Shown: positions 9,069 to 19,196, counted from the stretch's first letter. The stretch is 64,000 nt of DNA from Paucibacter sp. KCTC 42545 (GCF_001477625.1 NZ_CP013692.1:3906001-3970000), one strand, 5' to 3'. Notes: a model not told the origin generated them from the sequence alone. Made by a program: numbers and translations.

Positions 9069-10928
9069 TCACGGCGCCAAGCACAGGCAGTGCACCACCG
9101 CCGTGAATGGCTTCTTGCCCTCGCTCAGTTCGGCCAAAAAGGCCAACTCGCCTTGCGCTTGCAGCAAGGCCTTGGGCGGCACAGGCAGGCCCAGTTCGGC
9201 CCGCACGCTGGCCGCAATGGCCGGCGCCACCACTTCATCCAGGCTGCTCAGCAGACGCTCCAGGCGGCCCATCTCGCGCTCCACATAGCTGATGCGCGGC
9301 GTGCCTTCCAGCTTGGCCAACTTGGCGGCTGACTTGATGGCATCGTCAAAGCTGCCCAGGCGGTCGATCAGGCCGCGCTCCTTGGCTTGCGCGCCGGTCC
9401 AGACGCGCCCTTGGGCCACGGCGTCAATGTCAGCCACCGGCTTGTTGCGGGCGGCCGCGGCCTTGGAAGTGAACTCGTCGTAGATGTGGTTGATGCCTTG
9501 CTGCACGCTGGCCTGCATACGCGGGTCCAGCGGGCGGCGCGGGTCAAAGCCGCCGGTCAGCCAGGTGCTGGTGTAGCCACCGGTGTGGATGCTGAGTTTT
9601 TCCAGCAGCTTGTCGGCGGTGGGCAGCATGCCGAAGACGCCGATTGAGCCGGTCACGGTGGCCGGGTCGGCAATCACCTCTTTGGACGACATCGAGATCC
9701 AGTAGCCGCCCGAGGCCGCTACATCGCCCATGGAAATCACCACCGGCTTGCCGGCTTTTTGCGTCAACTCCAGCTCACGGCGGATGATCTCGGACGCAAA
9801 AGCGCTGCCGCCGGGCGAATTGACGCGCAGCACCACGGCCTTGATTTGATCGTCCTCACGCGCTTGGCGGATTTGGCGGGCTGTGCTGTCACCACCGATG
9901 CGGCCGGCAGCGGCGTCACCGTCGACGATTTCGCCTTCGGCCACCACCACGCCCACGGCCGGGCCGTGTTGCGCGGCCGGCTTCAGATAGGCCTGGTATT
10001 CGTCCAGCGAGATGCGGCGGAAGCTCTTGCCCTTCTCGTCCTTGGCACCGCGCGCAATCAAGAGTTCACGCATCTCGTCGCGGGTCTTGATGCCGTCCAC
10101 CAGCTTGGCTTGCAGAGCCAGCTTGGCGCTATCGCCCTTGAGCTGCGCCAGCGTTTCCGGCAAGGCCTCGATGCCAGCGACGATGGCACCCTTGGGCAGC
10201 TTGCGGGCGGTTTCCACCGCGCCGGTGTAGCGCGCCCACAGGTCGCCATACAGATAGGCTTCCGCCTCCAGCGCGGCCTTGGACGGCGCGTTGGCGAAAT
10301 AGGGTTCGGCGGCGTTCTTGAAGGCCCCCACACGCAAGACATTGGCGCTGACGCCCAGGCGGTCCAGCGCATCCTTGTAATAGGTGCGATAACGGCCAAA
10401 GCCCTCAATCATCACCATGCCCATGGGGTTCACATAAACCTCGTTGGCGCGCGCGGCCAGGAAGTAGCTGCGCTGATCGAAGTTGTCGCCATAAGCCAGC
10501 ACCGGCTTGCCGCTGGCTTTGAAGCGGTCCAGCGCGGCCGCCACTTCGTTCAGCCCGGCCATGCCGGCGCCACCGAACTCATCCAGGTCCAGCAGCACAT
10601 GGCTGATCTTGGGATCTTTGGCGCCCGCCTCCAGCGTGGCCAGCACATCGCGCAAGCGCGTCTGCTTTTGCTTGGATCCGCGCAGCTGCGCCATCGCCGT
10701 GTCACGCGGCGAGCCGGAGTACTGCTCCACCAGCGGGCCTTGCAGATTCAGCACCAGGGCCGTCTTGTCTTGCAAAGGCTTGGGGCCACGGTTGAACAGC
10801 CCCACCACCAGCGCCACCAAGATCAGCAAGAGCAAGAGGTTAAGGATGGCCCGCCGCGTGGCGTCCAGCGCCCGCCAGAACTGACAGACGGCCCACCACA
10901 GACCCGAAAACACGCTTTTGACGCCCAT
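9069..10928 (-). CDS. sppA: Signal peptide peptidase SppA, 67 kDa type
   Basis: A 619-residue inner-membrane serine protease that degrades cleaved signal peptides. One membrane segment spans about residues 27-45 and the two tandem ClpP-like domains face the periplasm. The catalytic serine is S406 in GDVAASGGYW and the general-base lysine is K204 in VGAFKNAAEPY, the equivalent of the E. coli Lys-Ser dyad that is split between the two domains. VLRVNSPGGSAFASE is the oxyanion strand. Length matches the long E. coli-type form. I use the ATG at 10928; the frame is open further upstream but those codons do not resemble SppA. It is divergent from the gene at 11086. Confidence 0.95.
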   Translation of the reverse strand: MGVKSVFSGLWWAVCQFWRALDATRRAILNLLLLLILVALVVGLFNRGPKPLQDKTALVLNLQGPLVEQYSGSPRDTAMAQLRGSKQKQTRLRDVLATLEAGAKDPKISHVLLDLDEFGGAGMAGLNEVAAALDRFKASGKPVLAYGDNFDQRSYFLAARANEVYVNPMGMVMIEGFGRYRTYYKDALDRLGVSANVLRVGAFKNAAEPYFANAPSKAALEAEAYLYGDLWARYTGAVETARKLPKGAIVAGIEALPETLAQLKGDSAKLALQAKLVDGIKTRDEMRELLIARGAKDEKGKSFRRISLDEYQAYLKPAAQHGPAVGVVVAEGEIVDGDAAAGRIGGDSTARQIRQAREDDQIKAVVLRVNSPGGSAFASEIIRRELELTQKAGKPVVISMGDVAASGGYWISMSSKEVIADPATVTGSIGVFGMLPTADKLLEKLSIHTGGYTSTWLTGGFDPRRPLDPRMQASVQQGINHIYDEFTSKAAAARNKPVADIDAVAQGRVWTGAQAKERGLIDRLGSFDDAIKSAAKLAKLEGTPRISYVEREMGRLERLLSSLDEVVAPAIAASVRAELGLPVPPKALLQAQGELAFLAELSEGKKPFTAVVHCLCLAP

Positions 10929-11085
10929 ATCGCCCCTACCTAGTCCGAATAGTTTGATGCGGGCTGATTGTGCAGGATCACAGCGGCCCAGCCGGAAGAC
11001 ATGGCTGGGGTTTGCACCAAGTTCCGGCAAGGCGAGCGCAGGGCCGCAGCGCATACCATGCGCCAAAACGCCAAGGAGTGAGCGC

Positions 11086-12741
11086 ATGCCGAGCTGGTTA
11101 AACCGAGTGAACGAGCAATTCCCGATCCGCTACAGCGCTTGGCTGTTCTGCATCCTGGCCACCGCCATCAACGCCATCGCCTGGCTGCTGAATCGTCGTT
11201 TCGCCAGCGCCGAGTTCCTGCAAATGCTGGTGTTCGGCCTGCTGAGTCTGCAGGGCTGGCGCGATGTGCAGCAGACCAAACGCGCCGTGCTGCGCAACTA
11301 CCCCGTCATCGGCCATATCCGCTTTTTGCTCGAATTCATCCGGCCGGAGATCCGCCAGTACTTTCTGGAGGCCGATAACGAAGCCGCCCCCTTCTCGCGC
11401 CAGCAGCGCTCACTCGTCTACCAGCGCGCCAAGGGCGACCCCGACAAGCGCCCCTTCGGCACCCAGCTGGATGTGGGCACGCAGGGCTATGAGTGGATCA
11501 ATCACTCGCTGGCACCGACCCAGCTCGCCTCGCACGATTTCCGCATCACCATCGGCGCGCAGCGCGCCCAGCCCTACGAGGCCAGCGTGTTCAATATCTC
11601 GGCCATGAGCTTCGGCGCGCTCAGTGCCAATGCCATTCTGGCCCTCAACGCCGGCGCCAAACGCGGCGGCTTTGCGCACGACACCGGCGAGGGCTCCATC
11701 AGCGCCCACCACCGCCAACATGGCGGCGACCTGATCTGGGAAATCGGCTCGGGCTACTTCGGCTGCCGCAATGACAACGGCAGCTTCAACCCCGAGCGTT
11801 TCCAGGCCAATGCACGTGACCCGCAGGTCAAGCTGATCGAGCTCAAGCTCAGCCAGGGCGCCAAGCCCGGCCATGGCGGCGTCTTGCCCGGCCCCAAGGT
11901 GACGGCCGAAATCGCCGCGGCGCGCGGCGTGCCCATCGGCCAGGACTGCGTCTCCCCCGCCGCCCACAGCGCCTTCAGCACGCCGGTGGAAATGCTGCGC
12001 TTCATCCAGCGCCTGCGTGAGCTCTCGGGCGACAAGCCAACCGGCTTCAAGCTCTGCATCGGCCACCCCTGGGAATGGTTCGCGATCTGCAAAGCCATGC
12101 TCGAGACAGGCATAACACCGGATTTCATCGTCATCGACGGCGCCGAGGGCGGCACCGGCGCGGCGCCGCTTGAATTTGCCGACCATGTGGGCGCGCCGCT
12201 GCAAGAAGGCCTGCTGCTGGTGCACAACACCCTGGTCGGCTTGAACTTGCGCGATCAGATCAAGCTGGGCTGCGCCGGCAAGGTGACCAGCGCCTTCGAC
12301 ATCGCCCGCATGATGGCCCTGGGCGCGGACTGGTGCAATTCAGCACGCGGCTTCATGTTCGCGCTGGGCTGCATCCAGGCGCAAGGCTGCCACACCGGAC
12401 ACTGCCCGACCGGCGTCACCACCCAAGACCCGCTGCGCCAGCAAGCCCTGGTGGTGCCGGACAAGGCCGAGCGCGTCTTCAATTTCCACGACAACACCTT
12501 GCGTGCCCTGCAAGAACTGGTACAGGCCGCCGGCTTGCAGCACCCTAGCGAAATCAGCGCGGCCCACATCGTGCATCGCATCAATCAGCATGAGGTGCGC
12601 CTGCTCTCCAGCTTGCTGCCCTTCACCCGGCCGGGCGCCCTGCTCGGCAGCGAACTGCCGGGCAATGTGTTCAAGCTCTACTGGCCGATGGCCTCGGCGC
12701 ACAGCTTTGCGGCGCAGGGCGACCTAGGCGTCGCAGACTGA
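11086..12741 (+). CDS. Membrane-anchored FMN-binding glutamate synthase family protein
   Basis: A 551-residue protein homologous to the synthase domain of glutamate synthase but without the amidotransferase domain. Two hydrophobic segments (about residues 16-36 and 45-58) anchor it to the membrane. The FMN and iron-sulfur core is intact: GEGSISAHHRQHGGDLIWEI, GAKPGHGGVLPGPKV, IDGAEGGTGAAP, and a three-cysteine cluster motif CIQAQGCHTGHCPTG. Its reaction is not established for this stand-alone family. AAGGAG lies six bases before the ATG. The last 18 bases overlap the convergent gene at 12724. Confidence 0.88.
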   Translation: MPSWLNRVNEQFPIRYSAWLFCILATAINAIAWLLNRRFASAEFLQMLVFGLLSLQGWRDVQQTKRAVLRNYPVIGHIRFLLEFIRPEIRQYFLEADNEAAPFSRQQRSLVYQRAKGDPDKRPFGTQLDVGTQGYEWINHSLAPTQLASHDFRITIGAQRAQPYEASVFNISAMSFGALSANAILALNAGAKRGGFAHDTGEGSISAHHRQHGGDLIWEIGSGYFGCRNDNGSFNPERFQANARDPQVKLIELKLSQGAKPGHGGVLPGPKVTAEIAAARGVPIGQDCVSPAAHSAFSTPVEMLRFIQRLRELSGDKPTGFKLCIGHPWEWFAICKAMLETGITPDFIVIDGAEGGTGAAPLEFADHVGAPLQEGLLLVHNTLVGLNLRDQIKLGCAGKVTSAFDIARMMALGADWCNSARGFMFALGCIQAQGCHTGHCPTGVTTQDPLRQQALVVPDKAERVFNFHDNTLRALQELVQAAGLQHPSEISAAHIVHRINQHEVRLLSSLLPFTRPGALLGSELPGNVFKLYWPMASAHSFAAQGDLGVAD

Positions 12742-13362
12742 GGGCGCCACCCAAGGCGCAGGCCGATCACGCATCATGGCCTGAAACAACTCGCTCGCCA
12801 CAAAAGCGCGCAACCAGGCTTGCAGCGCGGGCAGTGGCGCGGCCTCAAACCAGGCCGCATCCACGGCCGCGAACTGGCGGATGAAGGGCAGCAAGGCCAT
12901 ATCGGCCACGCTGGGCTGAGCCCCAAACAGCCAGACTTGGCCGGCCAGGGCTTGCTCCAGCGGCCGCAGCATCAAATCAATCGCGGCCTCGCGATGCTGC
13001 TCGACACTGGCCTCGGGAAAGCGTTGCGGGTATTTGTAGCGGTCCAGCAAGGGCTTGAATTCAATGTCATTGCGCTGAACCCACTCGGCTTGCGCGGCCC
13101 AGGGCGCGGCCTGCAGCCAGCCATCCGGGTCGGCCTGGGCCAAGGCCCACAACATGATGTCCAGGCTTTGCGCCAGCACCGCGCCGCTGGGCAAGACCAG
13201 CACCGGCACCGTGCCCTTGCTGGAGGCGGCCAGCAACTCGGCCGGCTTGGCGCGCAAAGCCACCTCACGCATTTCCACTTCTGCAGCGGCATAACGCAAA
13301 GCTAGCCTGGCACGCATGGCATAAGGGCAGCGGCGGAAGGTGTAGAGAACGGGCAAGCTCAT
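12724..13362 (-). CDS. Glutathione S-transferase-like protein
   Basis: A 212-residue two-domain GST-fold protein. The N-terminus LPVLYTFRRCPYAMRARLAL has the CPY motif of glutaredoxin-2/omega-like GSTs, in which the cysteine is the catalytic residue. GTVPVLVLPSGAVLAQSLDI gives the cis-proline and glutathione-binding segment. The C-terminal helices (about 90-205) include SVADMALLPFIRQF. A thiol-transferase or deglutathionylation role is more likely than conjugation, by family knowledge only. Its 3' end overlaps the convergent gene at 11086 by 18 bases. Confidence 0.85.
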   Translation of the reverse strand: MSLPVLYTFRRCPYAMRARLALRYAAAEVEMREVALRAKPAELLAASSKGTVPVLVLPSGAVLAQSLDIMLWALAQADPDGWLQAAPWAAQAEWVQRNDIEFKPLLDRYKYPQRFPEASVEQHREAAIDLMLRPLEQALAGQVWLFGAQPSVADMALLPFIRQFAAVDAAWFEAAPLPALQAWLRAFVASELFQAMMRDRPAPWVAPSVCDA

Positions 13363-13516
13363 CGGGATGGATCGGGCGCCTGGCGAACGGACGGTTAAAA
13401 AAGGAACGGCTTGCGGGCTTCAAGTCCCACGTTCAAGGGGGCTGCGCCATCGGGTCAAGGGGTTGGCGCCGGCCCTCAAAGCCGCAAAACTGCCATTGTC
13501 TTTCTCCCCTTGCCGA

Positions 13517-14221
13517 ATGCCATCTCTTTTCCTGCTTCGCCGCTGCCAACCCTCTTTGCGCAAGGCCCAAGCTCAGCTGACCCAGCTGCCGGCTTGGCGT
13601 TTGTGCGGCATGAGTGAGCAGATGCGCAGCGCGGAGCAGGAAATTCAAGCCCTGGCGCCCGATGTGGTGGCTTGCGATCTGCGCCTGCTGGACGGCCACG
13701 CCAGCCGCCTGGCCCGCCAGATGCAAAGTTGGCCGCAGCGCCCACGGCTGCTGCTACTGACCCCCACGGCCGACGATTTGCTGCTGTTCCAGACCCTGCG
13801 GGACGGCGCCAGCGCCTACTGCCTGGACGTCAACCCGGCCAGCCCAACGCTGCCCGAAGTGGGTGAAGTTCAGCAGATCCACAGCCCCCAAGCCCCACCG
13901 CTGACCCAAGGCCTGCACGCCTTGTGGGCCGGCCGGGCCAGCATGTCGCCGCGCATCGCACGTGAATGCCTGCAGGCCCTGGGCCTGAGCCGCAGCTCCT
14001 GGGCCAGCGCCAGCCAGCCGGCCGCGGTGGCCGAGGCCAGCGGGTCTGCTCACGCGACAGGCGGCCGTGAGGGTCAGCTATTGAGTCTGGTGTGCTTCGG
14101 CCTGCTCAGCGATGAGATCGCGCGGCTGTGGCAATGCGGGGTAGAAGCCATCGAGCAACAGCTCTACGCCATTTACCGCCGCCTGCATGGCACACAGCGG
14201 CTGGCGCTTGCCTCGGCTTGA
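13517..14221 (+). CDS. NarL/LuxR-like response regulator, degenerate
   Basis: A 234-residue protein that looks like a NarL/FixJ response regulator but has drifted. Residues 1-115 resemble a receiver domain: PDVVACDLRLLDG places an aspartate (D54) where phosphorylation would occur and RPRLLLLTPTADDLLLFQTL matches the T-containing strand, but the N-terminal acidic pair is missing. A linker of about 60 residues follows. The C-terminal 45 residues fit the LuxR helix-turn-helix frame (REGQLLSLVCFGLLSDEIAR then an IEQQLYAIYRRL recognition-helix pattern), also with non-consensus residues. No kinase is adjacent. The start is the ATG at 13517. Confidence 0.65.
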   Translation: MPSLFLLRRCQPSLRKAQAQLTQLPAWRLCGMSEQMRSAEQEIQALAPDVVACDLRLLDGHASRLARQMQSWPQRPRLLLLTPTADDLLLFQTLRDGASAYCLDVNPASPTLPEVGEVQQIHSPQAPPLTQGLHALWAGRASMSPRIARECLQALGLSRSSWASASQPAAVAEASGSAHATGGREGQLLSLVCFGLLSDEIARLWQCGVEAIEQQLYAIYRRLHGTQRLALASA

Positions 14222-14246
14222 GGCGCGAGACTTCAGGCGCCTGGCC

Positions 14247-14876
14247 TCAGGCCAAGCGCGGTGCAGTGTCAATAAAACTTTGGCGAGCGCTAAGCTTTTC
14301 GAAATGACGCGCCAGATTGGGGCAATCGCTGCGCCAGTCGATGCCCGGGAAGCGGAAGTCCAGCCAACCCAGCGCGCAACCCACGGCGATATCGGCCAGT
14401 GAGAAATGGCTGCCCGAGCACCAGGCTTTCTCGCCCAGGCCTTGGTTCATCGCCGTCAGCCCGGCCTGCACCTTGCTCATCTGGCGATCCATCCAGGCCT
14501 GGCTGCGCTGCGCTTCTTCGCGGCCAGACCAGGTTTGCTCCAATCGCAGTGAGACACCGGCGTCCATGACGCCATCGGCCAGGGCCTCCCAGGTGCGCAC
14601 CTCGGTGCGTTCACGGCCGCGCTCGGGGATCAGCTTGCCCACGGGCGACAGCGTGTCCACATACTCCACGATCACTCGTGAGTCGAACACCGCCCCGGTA
14701 ATCGAGTCTTGCCCCTCCATCACCAGGCAAGGCACTTTGCCCAGCGGATTCATCTTCAAGATGGCATCACTGGCCCAGACATCTTCCAGCACAAACTGGT
14801 AGTCGAGCTTTTTCTCGGCCATGACGACGCGTACTTTGCGCACGTAAGGGCTGGCGAGTGATCCGATTAACTTCAT
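14247..14876 (-). CDS. Glutathione S-transferase, YibF-like
   Basis: A 209-residue cytoplasmic GST. The N-terminal MKLIGSLASPYVRKVRVVMA contains the S-P-Y/F-V-R-K-V motif typical of the YibF/beta-class-like group, PLGKVPCLVMEG the cis-proline loop, and AVFDSRVIVEYVD the conserved D/E-S-R glutathione contact. The C-terminal domain includes FSLADIAVGCALGWLDF. The reaction is unknown. It lies convergent with the regulator at 13517 with 25 bases between stops. No clear ribosome binding site is seen before the ATG. Confidence 0.9.
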   Translation of the reverse strand: MKLIGSLASPYVRKVRVVMAEKKLDYQFVLEDVWASDAILKMNPLGKVPCLVMEGQDSITGAVFDSRVIVEYVDTLSPVGKLIPERGRERTEVRTWEALADGVMDAGVSLRLEQTWSGREEAQRSQAWMDRQMSKVQAGLTAMNQGLGEKAWCSGSHFSLADIAVGCALGWLDFRFPGIDWRSDCPNLARHFEKLSARQSFIDTAPRLA

Positions 14877-15086
14877 ATATTGCGCTGCTGACGCGTCATC
14901 CCAATTGGGCGCATTCTAGCCACGCGACTGTTGCAGATTGGGCTATACAAAGCGGGCGTTGTAGGGCAGACGAATGCGCGCCGCGCAGTGGAAATTACCA
15001 GCTGAAGCATCCGTTACGGCCACCTCAGCGCCAGCTGAGCACCGCCCTGCTTTGATAAGCTGGGCCATCGAGGAGCGATCAAACCC

Positions 15087-15650
15087 ATGCAAGCCGCCGA
15101 CAAAACCAGTAATCAGCCCAAGCAAGTCAGCCTGCGCCATGTGAGAGAAGAAGACCTGCCACTGCTGTGCCGCATGGCCAGCGACCTGAACTGGCGCGGT
15201 GAGTTCGAGTCCACCTTGATGCGCAGCCCGCAATTCATGCGCAAGCGCTTCGCCGAGGACGGCTTTTCCAGCGAAGCGGCCGAGCGCCTGATGGTGTGCG
15301 ATGCGAGCAGCGGTGCCGTCATCGGCAGCGTCTCGCATTTCCTGGCGCATCGCTATTCCAGCGCGCGCGAGATCGGCTGGAAGATTGACGACCCCGCACT
15401 GCGCGGCCAAGGCTGGGGCACGGCCGCCGCTCGCGCCTTGGTGGACTATGTGTTCGAGAACTTTGACATCAACCGCCTGAGCTGCGGCATGGATCCTGCC
15501 AATCTGGCCTCGCGCCGGATTGCCGAGAAAGTCGGCTTCAGCTACGAAGGCCGGCTGCGCGGTGTGCTGTTTCTGCGCGGCCGCCATGCCGACGGCGAGA
15601 TGTTTGGCCTGCTGCGGGAGGAATGGCTGGCGGCGCGCGCGAAGCGCTAA
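15087..15650 (+). CDS. GNAT N-acetyltransferase, RimJ/RimL type
   Basis: A 187-residue acetyltransferase. KQVSLRHVREEDLPLL is the usual first strand and helix; REIGWKIDDPALRGQGWGTA carries the acetyl-CoA pyrophosphate loop (RGQGWGT, motif A), and NLASRRIAEKVGFSYEGRLR is motif B typical of enzymes that modify protein or aminoglycoside amines. Substrate unknown. GAGGAG precedes the ATG at a good distance. Confidence 0.88.
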   Translation: MQAADKTSNQPKQVSLRHVREEDLPLLCRMASDLNWRGEFESTLMRSPQFMRKRFAEDGFSSEAAERLMVCDASSGAVIGSVSHFLAHRYSSAREIGWKIDDPALRGQGWGTAAARALVDYVFENFDINRLSCGMDPANLASRRIAEKVGFSYEGRLRGVLFLRGRHADGEMFGLLREEWLAARAKR

Positions 15651-15702
15651 AGCCACCTGAGCAACTGAGCTGCGGATGGCGCGCTGCGATCGCAGCCGCC
15701 TG

Positions 15703-16425
15703 CTAAACCACCTGCCCGTCCACCACCTGAATCGTCTTGTCGCAACGCAGGGCCAAGGCGGGGTTGTGGGTCACGAAGAGCACCGCCGTACCGCGCACGC
15801 GATTGACCTCGCGGAGCAGTTCGAACACCGCGTCGGCGCTCTTGGTGTCGAGATTGCCAGTGGGCTCATCCGCCAGCAGCAGGGCCGGCTGCATCGCCAG
15901 GGCGCGGGCCACGGCCACACGCTGTTGCTGGCCACCCGAGAGGCGCGCTGCCGGGCTGTCCTTCCAGCGGCTCAGGCCCACGCTCTCGATCAAGGCCTCG
16001 GCACGTGCCTGCATGGCCGCGTTCGGAAAACCGGCCAGGCCCAGCATGGGCAGCATGACGTTCTCCAGCGCGGTGAAGGCGCCGATCAGGTGGTGGTACT
16101 GGAACACAAAGCCGATGCTGCGGCCGCGCAAGCGCGTCAGGGCTTGATCATCCAGGCGGGTGGTTTCTTCGCCGGCAATGCTCAGCAGACCTTGGGTCGG
16201 CCGGTCTAGCAAACCCACGATATTGAGCAGCGTACTTTTGCCAGAGCCCGAGGGGCCCATGACGGCGCAGAACTCGCCGGCCGACAAGCTCAAGTCGATA
16301 CCGTGCAGGATCTCCACCTCGGTGGGTTCGCCCACATTGAAGGACTTGCGCACTTGGCGCAGTTGCAGCACCGGCTCGTGCTCAGCCGGTGCGCTCACTG
16401 GAGGCAGGGGCGAAAATTTATCCAC
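15703..16425 (-). CDS. ABC transporter ATP-binding protein, LolD/MacB-ATPase type
   Basis: A 240-residue ATPase. Walker A GPSGSGKS starts at about residue 57, the Q-loop is in [10 protein letters not shown], the signature is [15 protein letters not shown] and Walker [13 protein letters not shown], followed by a switch histidine in VLFVTHNP. The NLDTKSAD extension is characteristic of the MacB/LolD/FtsE family that works with FtsX-type permeases. The GTG start at 16425 overlaps the end of the permease gene by eight bases, giving translational coupling. It is the last gene of a MacA-like, permease, ATPase operon. Confidence 0.93.
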   Translation of the reverse strand: MDKFSPLPPVSAPAEHEPVLQLRQVRKSFNVGEPTEVEILHGIDLSLSAGEFCAVMGPSGSGKSTLLNIVGLLDRPTQGLLSIAGEETTRLDDQALTRLRGRSIGFVFQYHHLIGAFTALENVMLPMLGLAGFPNAAMQARAEALIESVGLSRWKDSPAARLSGGQQQRVAVARALAMQPALLLADEPTGNLDTKSADAVFELLREVNRVRGTAVLFVTHNPALALRCDKTIQVVDGQVV

Positions 16426-17662
16426 GGATGGCCACCACGGGGTCAAGTCTTGCTGCCCGCAAAGCAGGCGCAAGCGCGGCCAGCAAGCCGGTCAGGCTTG
16501 CCAGGCCCAAGGCGCTGAGAATCAAGCTCGGCGTCAGGCTCACGATGAACATGGGCGTGCCATCCGCATTGCGGACGTAATGCAGCCACAGCTGCAAAGC
16601 GACGGCGCCAATCAAGGAGCCCAGGGCCGCGCCGCCCAGGCCCAGCACGCCACCTTGAATCAAAAACACCCGCATGATCTGGCCCCGCGAAATGCCCATG
16701 GCGCGCAGGATGCCTATCTCTTTAGAGCGTTGCACCACCGACACCACCAAGACACTGGCAATGCCAAAAGCCACTGACAGGCCGACAAAAAAGCGGATGG
16801 CCGTATTGGCCGTCTGCTGCGACTGCACGGCGCTGAAGAACTGCGCATTGGTCTTGATCCAGCTATCGGCCTGCACGCCGGTGCGCGCGGTGATGCGCTG
16901 GGCAATGCGCTCGGCGGCATAGACGTCGCGCACCGTCACCTCGATGCTGGTCACGCCCCCCGGATAGCCCAGCAGGCTTTGCGCGCTGTGCAGGGCCAGA
17001 TAGCCGGCGCGTTGATTGGCGCCCTTATTGCCCAGGTCCAGGATGCCGGCGATTTGAAAGGTATTGCTGGCCCCGGTGGCGGCGGTGATATTGAGCTTGT
17101 CGCCCACGCTCACGCCCAGGTCGGCAGCCAGCTCCGTGCCGATCAACACATCGGTGGCACCCAGGCGCGAATGGCCCAGCACGATTTTTTCGGAGAGATT
17201 GACGATGCGCTCATAACTCTCACTTTCCACGCCTTGCACGCTCAGCGACCGGCTGGTGCTGCCACGCAGAATCAAGGTGGAGCCGCTGACGACGGGCGAG
17301 GCATCGCGCACATCGGGCATGGCGCGCAGCTGAGCCAGCACCGACTGCCACTGGTCGATGGACTTGAGCCGCTGCAAGGGCGCTTGCAATTGCGCGGCAT
17401 GCTGGGCTGAATCAGGCGCCGTGTCAGTGGCATGCAAAGCCCGCACCGTCTCCTTGGGTGGCAACAGCTGGATATGGGGCGACGCCGTCAGCACCCGCCG
17501 CACAAAATTGCCCTGCAGGCCTTCCAGCAAGGCGGACATGAAGACGATCACCGCCACACCAATGGCCACACCTGCAATGATGAACAAGGTCTGCAGCCGC
17601 CCCTCGCGCAGGAAGCGCGAAGCGACGATCCACTCAAAAGGCTGCCAGCGCGCCAATGCCAC
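16418..17662 (-). CDS. ABC transporter permease, MacB/LolC FtsX-family
   Basis: A 414-residue permease with the four-helix FtsX topology: one N-terminal membrane helix (about 22-45), a large periplasmic domain (about 46-285), and three C-terminal helices beginning near [20 protein letters not shown] and including [40 protein letters not shown] is the cytoplasmic coupling segment of this family, and the protein ends [15 protein letters not shown], the normal C-terminus. These transporters are mechanotransmitters that drive export of lipoproteins, peptides or macrolides through a partner adaptor. The start lies three bases after the adaptor stop. Confidence 0.92.
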   Translation of the reverse strand: MALARWQPFEWIVASRFLREGRLQTLFIIAGVAIGVAVIVFMSALLEGLQGNFVRRVLTASPHIQLLPPKETVRALHATDTAPDSAQHAAQLQAPLQRLKSIDQWQSVLAQLRAMPDVRDASPVVSGSTLILRGSTSRSLSVQGVESESYERIVNLSEKIVLGHSRLGATDVLIGTELAADLGVSVGDKLNITAATGASNTFQIAGILDLGNKGANQRAGYLALHSAQSLLGYPGGVTSIEVTVRDVYAAERIAQRITARTGVQADSWIKTNAQFFSAVQSQQTANTAIRFFVGLSVAFGIASVLVVSVVQRSKEIGILRAMGISRGQIMRVFLIQGGVLGLGGAALGSLIGAVALQLWLHYVRNADGTPMFIVSLTPSLILSALGLASLTGLLAALAPALRAARLDPVVAIRG

Positions 17663-17665
17663 GTC

Positions 17666-18949
17666 TCAGCCCCCGGGAGCGGAGGCACCCGCCGCCACAG
17701 CGCGCACGCGCTGGCCGGCATGCAGCCCGGGCGAGGCTTCACTCAAGACCTGCTGACCGGCCTGCAAGCCGTGCAAGACCTCCACCCAGCCGCTCGCGCG
17801 CAGGCCCAGTTGGAGCTCCGCGCGGCGCAGTTGCGCGCCCTCCTCGTCGAGCACCCAAACCCAGGGCGCTGCACCGGGGCTTTCATGCAAAGCATCCAAA
17901 GGCAGGATCAACACCTTTGGCCGCCGCGCCACCTCGATTTCGACCGAGACCGTCATGTCCTGCCGCAAATAGTCCGGCGGCTCGGCGACCCGCAGGCGCA
18001 GTTCGACGGAACCGCGCTGGGCATCGACACCGGGGCTGATCAAACTCACCTGCGCCTTGAAGCGCTGCTGGGCGTAGGCATCGGCGGAGGCCAGTGCCGA
18101 TTGGCCTTGGCGAAGCAAGCCCATATTCTTTTCGTCGATCTGGGCGATCAACTCGGTCACACCTTGCGGCGACAGCACAAACAAGGCTTTGCCCGCCTGC
18201 ACCACCTGGCCGGGCTCGACATTGCGGTCAATCACCTGGCCCGCCACCGGCGCCTTGATCTGGGTGTAGTTCAAACGGGCCTGCGCCGCCTCGGCATTGG
18301 CGTGGGCCTCGGCCAGGGCGGTCAGGGCGAGCTGTAATTCGCTGCCATCGGGCGCGTGGGCCGCCAACTGAGTCCGCGCGCTGCTGGCCTGCGCTCGGGC
18401 AACATCCAGGGCGCGTTGCGCTTCGTCCAAAGCGGCCTGGCCGATGAAGCCCTGCTTGAACAAATCTTGCTGGCGCATGAATTGCGCCTTGGCTTGCGCC
18501 AGATTGGCCGCGGCCTGCTTGTCCGCTTGCAAGGCCACGGGCGCTTGCACTTCCTTCAGCTGACGCAGCTTGAGTTCGGCTTGCGAGATCGCCAAGGTGG
18601 CTGCTTTGGCCACCGCTCGGGCCTCGCGCGCATCAAGCTCGGCCAGGACTTGCCCGGCCTTGACCTGATCGCCCTCGTTGACCAACACACTCAACACCGT
18701 GCCGGTGACCTGGCTGCCCAAGTCAACCCGGTGCTGGGTTTGCACCCGAGCACTGGCCACCACAGTCTGTACAAAGTCCCGCGGCTGCAGCGTCAGGGTT
18801 TTGACTGGAGGGCCCTGGACTTGGCGCAGCAGGAAAAAAGCCAAAAGGGCAAGAAGCACTGCCGCCAGCAAAGCTGATTTGCGATGCGCAGCCAGCCACG
18901 CCAAGCGCGTTGACGCAGCCCCCGATTTCTTGATGTCTTCACCGGCCAT
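17666..18949 (-). CDS. Periplasmic adaptor (MacA/HlyD family) of an ABC efflux system
   Basis: About 427 residues. A cytoplasmic N-terminus leads to one membrane helix (LLAAVLLALLAFFLL, about 25-40), then a beta-barrel/lipoyl/coiled-coil adaptor. QVTGTVLSVLVNEGDQVKAG and KAPVAGQVIDRNVEPGQVVQ are the two lipoyl half-motifs that flank a long alpha-helical hairpin of about 120 residues rich in A, Q and K. It would couple the adjacent FtsX-type permease and ATPase to an outer-membrane channel such as TolC, which is not in the window. Substrate unknown. Start at the ATG at 18949; an upstream in-frame ATG at 19006 is possible. Confidence 0.9.
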   Translation of the reverse strand: MAGEDIKKSGAASTRLAWLAAHRKSALLAAVLLALLAFFLLRQVQGPPVKTLTLQPRDFVQTVVASARVQTQHRVDLGSQVTGTVLSVLVNEGDQVKAGQVLAELDAREARAVAKAATLAISQAELKLRQLKEVQAPVALQADKQAAANLAQAKAQFMRQQDLFKQGFIGQAALDEAQRALDVARAQASSARTQLAAHAPDGSELQLALTALAEAHANAEAAQARLNYTQIKAPVAGQVIDRNVEPGQVVQAGKALFVLSPQGVTELIAQIDEKNMGLLRQGQSALASADAYAQQRFKAQVSLISPGVDAQRGSVELRLRVAEPPDYLRQDMTVSVEIEVARRPKVLILPLDALHESPGAAPWVWVLDEEGAQLRRAELQLGLRASGWVEVLHGLQAGQQVLSEASPGLHAGQRVRAVAAGASAPGG

Positions 18950-19196
18950 GAGCGCTAGCTCTCCTTCCCTCCAAACGGCAGCAGGCAAGTGTGCGGCTCG
19001 TTTCAAGCCGGGCGATTGACTTTGGTCAAAATGGACGTGGGCGGCGCAGCAGGGGCCGGCTCAAACGCCTGGCAGGCCGAAATAGCCAGTACACCCTCCG
19101 ACTGCAGACTAGGGCTTGCCAGCACAAGCCCTTGTGCATCAGCATGACGCCGCCGCCCTGCATCAGGGCGGCAAGCCCAAGCCAAGGAGCTCAGAC

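Noticed and set aside
12724..14876. Glutathione S-transferases at 293, 12724 and 14247 as one detoxification cluster
   Set aside because: They belong to different GST subfamilies, lie on different strands and are separated by unrelated genes; only the YghU-type gene and the one at 293 could share a transcript.
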